Assembly: GCA_902537815.1 (NCBI GenBank)
Contig: CACBCS010000001.1
Location: 145,213 to 209,212, forward strand
Origin: an uncultured Pseudohongiella sp.
GTDB lineage: Bacteria; Pseudomonadota; Gammaproteobacteria; Pseudomonadales; Pseudohongiellaceae
DNA: 64,000 bases
Direction: 5' to 3'
The translations under genes were made by a program, and so were the position numbers. The notes under the pieces were generated by a model. The model was not told the origin of the DNA. It saw nothing but the letters and a program-made list of their open reading frames with translations, and searched no databases. Below are positions 58,830-64,000 of this stretch, piece after piece (the first letter of the stretch is position 1; each line of letters begins with the position of its first letter).

Positions 58830-59375
58830 ATGTCTATCGAATCACACAGGCTAGTCAGCGCGAGCTTCGTCGAGTCACCGAACCAGAGCGCAAGGCCAGC
58901 AGATGCTCTGATCAGCTTGCTGGTCATTCATAATATCAGCTTGCCACCGGGAGAATTCGGTGGGGACTCGATCACGCATCTTTTCTGCAACACGCTGGAT
59001 TGTTCTGCTCACCCTTTTTTTCGGAGGCTGGAGGATTTGCGTGTGTCGGCACATATACTCATTCGCCGAGACGGAGACATTATGCAGTTCGTGCCGTTTG
59101 ATCGCAAAGCCTGGCATGCCGGAGAATCTTCATTCCAAGGCATTGAAAATTGTAATGACTTTTCCATTGGAGTGGAGCTGGAGGGGACCGATCATGATCC
59201 TTTCACCGACAGTCAGTATGCGGCTTTATCCCAAGTAACTCGCGATCTATTGGCTGCTTATCCAGGTTTGACTGAGGCGCGTATCGTGGGCCATAGTGAT
59301 GTGGCGCCGGGTCGAAAAAGCGATCCTGGGGCGTGTTTTGATTGGGAGAGATATCGACGTTCTCTTAGTTCCTGA
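58830..59375 (+). CDS. ampD: 1,6-anhydro-N-acetylmuramyl-L-alanine amidase AmpD
   Basis: This 181-residue cytosolic zinc amidase removes the stem peptide from anhydro-muropeptides during wall recycling and thereby controls beta-lactamase inducers in species with AmpR. Zinc ligands His34 (VIHNISLPP), His155 and Asp165 (GHSDVAPGRKSDPG) and catalytic Glu117 (GVELEG) are present. No signal peptide is seen. It precedes ampE by 22 bp. Confidence 0.97.
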   Translation: MSIESHRLVSASFVESPNQSARPADALISLLVIHNISLPPGEFGGDSITHLFCNTLDCSAHPFFRRLEDLRVSAHILIRRDGDIMQFVPFDRKAWHAGESSFQGIENCNDFSIGVELEGTDHDPFTDSQYAALSQVTRDLLAAYPGLTEARIVGHSDVAPGRKSDPGACFDWERYRRSLSS

Positions 59376-59397
59376 TAACACATACTGACATCTCTGA

Positions 59398-60342
59398 ATG
59401 AAATTTCTGGTTATCTTGATTAGTCTGACAATCAACTATCTCTGGTTGAAGGACTTCGATCGCTTTGATGATTCCTGGTTCTTTCGATTACGTCACTTGA
59501 TTGAGGCGGGTTTTTCCCGTCTTGAAATCAACACAGGGAATTCCTGGCTGGTGCCAGTTGTCTCGATTTATGCGTTGTTGCTGTTGGCGCTCTTGATGCT
59601 GCTGCAGCTCGCCAGCGGGATTTTGTATGGGTTTATCACCATGCTGATTCACATCTGGGTGCTGCTCGTTGCTTTTGACAGAACGCAGCCGGGCAAGCTG
59701 GCGAATGAATTTCTAACTCGCTGGCGTCGGGGAGACTCGCAGGGTACGCTTCTGTTTTTGCAGGAGCAGGATCTGTGTGCAAAAGACCGAGCCTTCGGGT
59801 CGGACTCGGATATTTATGCGTGCTTTAGAGAGCAGTTCGTTTATCGCTGCTTTGAGAAGATGTTTATCATGATGTTCAGTTATCTGTTGGCCGACGCGTT
59901 CGGCGTGCTGTTTGCTTACGTCAGCTATCAACTTCGCGACAGTCACGATGAACTCCAAAACCAGAAACAGGATAATTTAATTGCCCGGATGATTTTCATT
60001 CTGGAATGGGTTCCGGTTCGGCTGTTGGCTTTGACTTTTTCTCTGGTCGGCAATTTTGTGCTGTGCTTTGATCAGCTCAAGCCCCGATTTCTGGACTTTA
60101 CCCAACGCTCGCATTCTGCCAGCCTCTATGAATACGCCTCTTGCGCGTTGTCCGACGGGTCCGGTACAGGGGCGTTTGCAGGTGGGCCGTTGACTGCTCA
60201 GTTTGACCTGACTGATGGGGCGGGTGAACGGCTTGCGCAGACGGAGGAAGTCGAGGCGCTGCAAGCGCTGCTCGAACGCAGTCAGGCGATCTGGCTGGTG
60301 GGTTTGGCGCTTTTCACCTTGCTGGACTTACAATTATTCTGA
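59398..60342 (+). CDS. ampE: Inner-membrane protein AmpE (CobD/CbiB-like)
   Basis: This 314-residue integral membrane protein has four or five hydrophobic segments and is found next to ampD in most gammaproteobacteria. It is distantly related to CobD/CbiB. The N-terminal KFLVILISLTINYLW and the segment ANEFLTRWRRGDSQG are typical. Its function in beta-lactam signalling is not settled. It is somewhat longer than the E. coli protein. Confidence 0.92.
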   Translation: MKFLVILISLTINYLWLKDFDRFDDSWFFRLRHLIEAGFSRLEINTGNSWLVPVVSIYALLLLALLMLLQLASGILYGFITMLIHIWVLLVAFDRTQPGKLANEFLTRWRRGDSQGTLLFLQEQDLCAKDRAFGSDSDIYACFREQFVYRCFEKMFIMMFSYLLADAFGVLFAYVSYQLRDSHDELQNQKQDNLIARMIFILEWVPVRLLALTFSLVGNFVLCFDQLKPRFLDFTQRSHSASLYEYASCALSDGSGTGAFAGGPLTAQFDLTDGAGERLAQTEEVEALQALLERSQAIWLVGLALFTLLDLQLF

Positions 60343-60662
60343 CGTGTCACTGCTACGGCGGTAACAACGGAGTTTGTGCTAAGGGCTACCCTGAGTTTTG
60401 TAGTTTTTTGGCAAATCATCGGCAGTTTTTTGATCTATTGTGCCCAGTTTTACCCGCCTTCATTTCTAAGGTATTGAACTTCCTACAAAAATAAAAATCT
60501 CAAATTCATGATGGCTGAGGTAAAAATGTAGTAATACTACATATTAAGGCAGTTTTACGTAGAATTATTCATACTCTTGCGGTAAGATGTCGCCAGTTTG
60601 TAATTTATTTACATGCTCTATGGACATCGCCAGTAGCCGAAGAAGCACACAGGATGTAGGAC
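60343..60662. other. 320-bp upstream region of aceE
   Basis: This AT-rich regulatory stretch between ampE and aceE has no gene. No pdhR precedes aceE, unlike in E. coli. It contains the palindrome at 60526-60542. A distant inverted pair TTTTGTAG/CTACAAAA (about 60393 and 60483) is also visible. A promoter is expected near 60550-60600 but I could not choose one. Confidence 0.55.
60526..60542. promoter_or_regulatory. 17-bp palindrome upstream of aceE, probable operator
   Basis: ATGTAGTA and TACTACAT are exact inverted 8-bp arms around a single central A. It lies 120 bp before the aceE ATG in an AT-rich region. It does not match the E. coli PdhR site (ATTGGT...ACCAAT), so the regulator is unknown. 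Confidence 0.5.
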
Positions 60663-63350
60663 ATGACACAACAAAACGACGCGAATCCAGAAGAAACCGG
60701 AGAGTGGTTGGACGCGCTTCAGTCGGTAGTAGATGAGGAGGGCATCGACAGGGCGCATTTTCTTATCGACAAACTGAACGACACTGCCATACGCATGGGG
60801 CGGTATGTCCCAATCACCTCGGTAGTTACGCCCTACAGCAATACGATTGCGCCTATCGATGAAGAGCGCATGCCCGGCGATATGTTCATGGAGCGGCAGA
60901 TCAGAGGCATCGTGCGCTGGAATGCTCTGGCTATGGTGATGCGAGCCAATCAGCGGGACGGCGGCATAGGGGGTCATATTTCTACGTTCGCCTCCGCAGC
61001 CACTCTTTACGATGTGGGGTTCAATTACTTCTTCAAAGGCCCCAACGAAAAGAACGAGGGTGATCTGATCTACTATCAGGGACACTCATCCCCCGGCATA
61101 TATGCCAGGTCTTTTGTTGAGGGCAGGCTGGAGGAGTCACAACTCGACAACTTTCGCAACGAAGTCAAAGGTAATGGCCTGTCGTCTTATCCACATCCCT
61201 GGCTGATGCCAGACTACTGGCAATTTCCCACGGTTTCTATGGGGCTTGGGCCGATACAGGCGATTTATCAGGCTCACCTGATGAAATACCTGACCAATCG
61301 GGGTTTGCTGGACAACAGTGATCGCAAGATCTGGGCGTTTCTTGGCGATGGCGAGATGGATGAACCTGAATCGCTGGGGGCTATCGGTAAGGCAGGAAGA
61401 GAACGTCTCGATAATCTGATTTTTGTCATTAACTGCAACTTGCAGCGCCTCGATGGGCCGGTACGTGGAAATGGCAAAATTATCCAGGAGCTCGAGGGTA
61501 TTTTCCGAGGCGCAGGTTGGAACGTGATCAAAGTGGTCTGGGGCAGGCACTGGGATCCTTTGCTGCAGGCAGACAAGGACGGCATTCTCCAGGCGAGGAT
61601 GGATGAGGTGGTTGATGGCGAATATCAGAACTATGCCAGTCGGGGAGGGGCCTACACCCGAGAACACTTCTTCGGAACTGACCCTGAGCTTCTCAAGATG
61701 GTAGAGCATCTCTCTGACGAAGATATCATGGCGCTTAATCGGGGAGGTCACGATCCCTATAAAGTCTACGCTGCCTACGCGGAGGCAGTGAAAGCGAATG
61801 GCAAGCCCACGGTTATTCTCGCCAAAACTGTTAAGGGTTATGCATTTGGTGGAGGGGCGGAAGCCCAAAATGCAACGCACTCAGTGAAGAAGCTGGATAT
61901 CGAGGCGCTTAAGAAATTCCGGGATCGTTTTGGCATCCCAATCGATGACGCCAAGTTGAGTGAAGTGCCCTACTACCGGCCGGCTGAGGACAGTTTAGAG
62001 CTGCGCTACATGCGGAAAATGCGAGAGAAACTTGGCGGGTCTCTGCCGCAGCGCAGGGCAGTGGGTCAATCACTGAAAGTGCCTTCGCTCGAGATCTTTG
62101 ATGCTCAGTTGAAAGGCAGCGGGGAGCGCGAGCAGTCAACGACAATGGCATTTGTCAGGATGCTGAATGCGCTTTGTAAAGATCAGGAAATCGGCGAAAA
62201 GGTTGTGCCCATCGTGCCAGACGAGGCGCGTACTTTCGGTATGGAAGGGATGTTCCGGCAAATGGGCATTTATTCTGCAATGGGGCAACTCTACGATCCA
62301 GCAGACTCCAACCAGGTTATGTATTACCGCGAAGACAAAAAAGGTCAGATGCTGGAAGAAGGGATTTCGGAATCGGGTGCTTTCTCTGCGTGGCTTGCAG
62401 CGGCAACATCCTACAGTACCAATAATTGCCCGCTCATCCCGTTTTATATTTACTACTCCATGTTCGGTTTTCAGCGCGTTGGGGACCTTAGTTGGGCGGC
62501 TGGCGATTCGCAGGCCCGTGGCTTCCTGATTGGGGCAACCGCTGGCAGAACAACGCTAAATGGAGAAGGGCTGCAGCATCAGGACGGGCACAGCCACTTG
62601 TTGGCATCAACCATTCCGAACTGTGTGACCTATGATCCAACTTACGCCTATGAACTGGCGGTAATCATTCAAGACGGGCTTCGTCGGATGTACCACGAAC
62701 AGGAGTCGGTGTATTACTACATTACCACCATGAATGAGAATTATGTCCAACCCGAAATGCCGGCTGACTGTGAGCAGGGAATCATCAAAGGGATGTACCT
62801 GCTTGAAGATGGGTCCTCGAAAGCCTACAAGGTGACTAAACCTGTCAGTAAAGATTTGCGCCTGCGGCTATTAGGTAGCGGCACGATTTTGCGGGAAGTT
62901 CGCAAGGCGGCAGAAATACTGAGAAAAGACTATTCAGTGCTGGTGGATGTCTGGAGTGTTACCAGCTACAACGAACTCCGCCGGGAAGCGCTGGCGGTAA
63001 GCCGTGAAAATATGCTCAGCCCGTCTAAGAAGGCAAAGATACCTTTTGTTACGGAGCAATTGGGAAAGCAGTCCGGCCCGGTAATATCCACGACCGACTA
63101 TATGAAGCTGTACTCGGATCAGATTCGGGAATTCGTCCCGGATTCTTTCCGGGTGCTTGGTACAGATGGGTTTGGTCGCAGCGACAGCCGTGAGCAGTTG
63201 CGTCATTATTTCGAGGTGGATGCTAAATTTATTGTGCTGGCAGCGCTGAGCGAACTGAAGGCGTTGGACCTGATCACTGCGAAGCAAGTCACCGATTACA
63301 TGAAAGCCAACGTGATTGACCAGGACAAGGCCGATCCCGTTTCACACTAG
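60663..63350 (+). CDS. aceE: Pyruvate dehydrogenase E1 component, homodimeric type
   Basis: This 895-residue thiamine-diphosphate enzyme decarboxylates pyruvate and acetylates the E2 lipoyl group. The cofactor-binding stretch GDGEMDEPESLGAIGKAGRE to NCNLQRLDGPVRGNGKIIQELEG is the GDG...N motif (in outline). IGGHISTFASAATLYDVGFNYFF and the C-terminal transketolase-like domain with RRMYHEQESVYYYITTMNENY are typical. Length and architecture match the E. coli AceE type. It is followed by aceF after 42 bp. Confidence 0.98.
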   Translation: MTQQNDANPEETGEWLDALQSVVDEEGIDRAHFLIDKLNDTAIRMGRYVPITSVVTPYSNTIAPIDEERMPGDMFMERQIRGIVRWNALAMVMRANQRDGGIGGHISTFASAATLYDVGFNYFFKGPNEKNEGDLIYYQGHSSPGIYARSFVEGRLEESQLDNFRNEVKGNGLSSYPHPWLMPDYWQFPTVSMGLGPIQAIYQAHLMKYLTNRGLLDNSDRKIWAFLGDGEMDEPESLGAIGKAGRERLDNLIFVINCNLQRLDGPVRGNGKIIQELEGIFRGAGWNVIKVVWGRHWDPLLQADKDGILQARMDEVVDGEYQNYASRGGAYTREHFFGTDPELLKMVEHLSDEDIMALNRGGHDPYKVYAAYAEAVKANGKPTVILAKTVKGYAFGGGAEAQNATHSVKKLDIEALKKFRDRFGIPIDDAKLSEVPYYRPAEDSLELRYMRKMREKLGGSLPQRRAVGQSLKVPSLEIFDAQLKGSGEREQSTTMAFVRMLNALCKDQEIGEKVVPIVPDEARTFGMEGMFRQMGIYSAMGQLYDPADSNQVMYYREDKKGQMLEEGISESGAFSAWLAAATSYSTNNCPLIPFYIYYSMFGFQRVGDLSWAAGDSQARGFLIGATAGRTTLNGEGLQHQDGHSHLLASTIPNCVTYDPTYAYELAVIIQDGLRRMYHEQESVYYYITTMNENYVQPEMPADCEQGIIKGMYLLEDGSSKAYKVTKPVSKDLRLRLLGSGTILREVRKAAEILRKDYSVLVDVWSVTSYNELRREALAVSRENMLSPSKKAKIPFVTEQLGKQSGPVISTTDYMKLYSDQIREFVPDSFRVLGTDGFGRSDSREQLRHYFEVDAKFIVLAALSELKALDLITAKQVTDYMKANVIDQDKADPVSH

Positions 63351-63392
63351 CTGAAGCCCACAAGGTATTAATTAGCAGCGGGGAAGTAAGGT

Positions 63393-64000
63393 TTGGCGAT
63401 AGAGAAAATAACAGTACCTGACCTCGGGGAAGCGAGTGACGTAGAAGTCATCGAATTATTGGTCACCGTCGGACAGCAGGTTGCCGAAAACGACTCTTTG
63501 CTGGTGCTGGAAAGCGATAAGGCGGCGATGGAAATTCCTGCGCCGATGGCCGGCATTGTGAAAAGCATCGCCATCAATCTCGGCGATACGGTGAGCACCG
63601 GGGTTGAGATCCTGAGTCTGGAGGTCGAGAACAATAACGCTTCAGCAGAATCGGTCGCGGACGTCGCTGCAGACGAAACGCAGCAAGCCCCTCAGGTTGA
63701 TGAATCCTCTCCAAAGGCAGCACCGGCGTCAGTTAAAGCGGAACAGCCTGCTTCAATCGAATCTGTCGTTACCGTTCCCGATCTTGGGACTGATGATGAA
63801 GTGGATGTGATTGAGATTCATGTCAGCGCAGGAGACAGGCTTGAAGCTGATCAACCGCTTCTGACGCTGGAATCGGATAAGGCCGCCATGGAGGTTCCTT
63901 CACCCCAGGCGGGTGAGGTTCTCGAGATACTGGTCAAGGTGGGAGACAAGGTCAAAACAGGAGCAGAGGTGCTTAAGCTTTCTGCTGACGCTGGCGGTGA
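63393..64000 (+). CDS. aceF: Dihydrolipoamide acetyltransferase (PDH E2), N-terminal part
   Basis: This gene is cut by the right edge after 202 codons. It starts at a TTG (63393) preceded by GGGGAAG; I see no alternative start before the lipoyl domain. Two lipoyl domains are visible: the first with LVLESDKAAMEIP (Lys43) and the second with LTLESDKAAMEVP (Lys163). They are joined by an Ala/Pro/Glu-rich flexible linker (about 80-123). The domains carry the swinging arm that receives the acetyl group from AceE. The E3-binding and catalytic domains lie beyond the window. Confidence 0.95.
   Translation, partial: MAIEKITVPDLGEASDVEVIELLVTVGQQVAENDSLLVLESDKAAMEIPAPMAGIVKSIAINLGDTVSTGVEILSLEVENNNASAESVADVAADETQQAPQVDESSPKAAPASVKAEQPASIESVVTVPDLGTDDEVDVIEIHVSAGDRLEADQPLLTLESDKAAMEVPSPQAGEVLEILVKVGDKVKTGAEVLKLSADAGG

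Overview
The window is a contiguous piece of a gammaproteobacterial chromosome with a little over 60 genes, nearly all of them housekeeping. Gene content and order follow the Pseudomonas-type arrangement (npr-rapZ-ptsN-rpoN-lptBAC-kdsCD, ibaG-murA-hisGD-algW, zapE-rplM-rpsI-petABC-sspAB, dolP-diaA-yraN-lpoA-rsmI-rnpB-mraZ and the whole dcw cluster to secA-argJ). The right end then runs yacG-coaE-pilD-pilin-nadC-ampDE-aceEF, an order also known from enterics. I cannot name the genus. An uncultivated or marine gammaproteobacterium related to the Pseudomonadales/Cellvibrionales would fit (inference). I saw no tRNA, insertion sequence, CRISPR array, prophage or plasmid feature.

Layout. 1-9644 (minus): darP (cut by the edge), mgtE, the nitrogen-PTS genes ptsO/rapZ/ptsN, rpoN, the LPS transport genes lptB/lptA/lptC, Kdo synthesis kdsC/kdsD and a CaCA antiporter. 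9902-14113 (plus): orphan mlaC, ibaG, murA, hisG, hisD. 14130-18966: a DegS/AlgW protease, a Nif3-family protein, zapG, zapE, rplM, rpsI. 19238-23043 (plus): Rieske protein, a cytochrome b-c1 fusion, sspA, sspB. 23052-26562 (minus): dolP, a DiaA/GmhA-type SIS protein, yraN, lpoA. 26604-28200: rsmI and RNase P RNA. 28221-46374 (plus): the division and cell-wall cluster from mraZ to ftsZ and lpxC. 46528-52623 (plus): M23 peptidase, secA, argJ and a Nudix-ThiE fusion. 52707-58461 (mostly minus): yacG, coaE, pilD, an isolated pilin, a small cytochrome c, a secreted nuclease, nadC and a membrane-anchored retropepsin-like protease. 58830-64000 (plus): ampD, ampE, aceE and the start of aceF.

How the genes work together. 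Most serve the envelope: UDP-MurNAc-pentapeptide and lipid II synthesis (murA, murC-G, mraY, ddlB), septal synthesis and division (ftsL/I/W/Q/A/Z, zapE, zapG, lpoA), lipid A and Kdo supply (lpxC, kdsC/D), LPS export (lptABC), outer-membrane maintenance (mlaC, dolP), envelope stress (degS) and wall recycling (ampD). Respiration and carbon entry are represented by the bc1 complex and pyruvate dehydrogenase.

No wholly new multi-gene system is evident. The departures from the norm are: petB and petC fused in one reading frame; a Rieske box I reading CPHLFC rather than CTHLGC; a MurF P-loop in which the glycine before the lysine is alanine; mlaC without mlaFED or mlaB; no hpf next to rpoN; pilD and a pilin without pilB/pilC; and several intergenic repeats and palindromes (10-bp tandem repeats before hisD, 14-bp repeats before ampD, a 24-bp palindrome before mgtE, a palindrome before aceE, long inverted repeats after ftsZ and secA).
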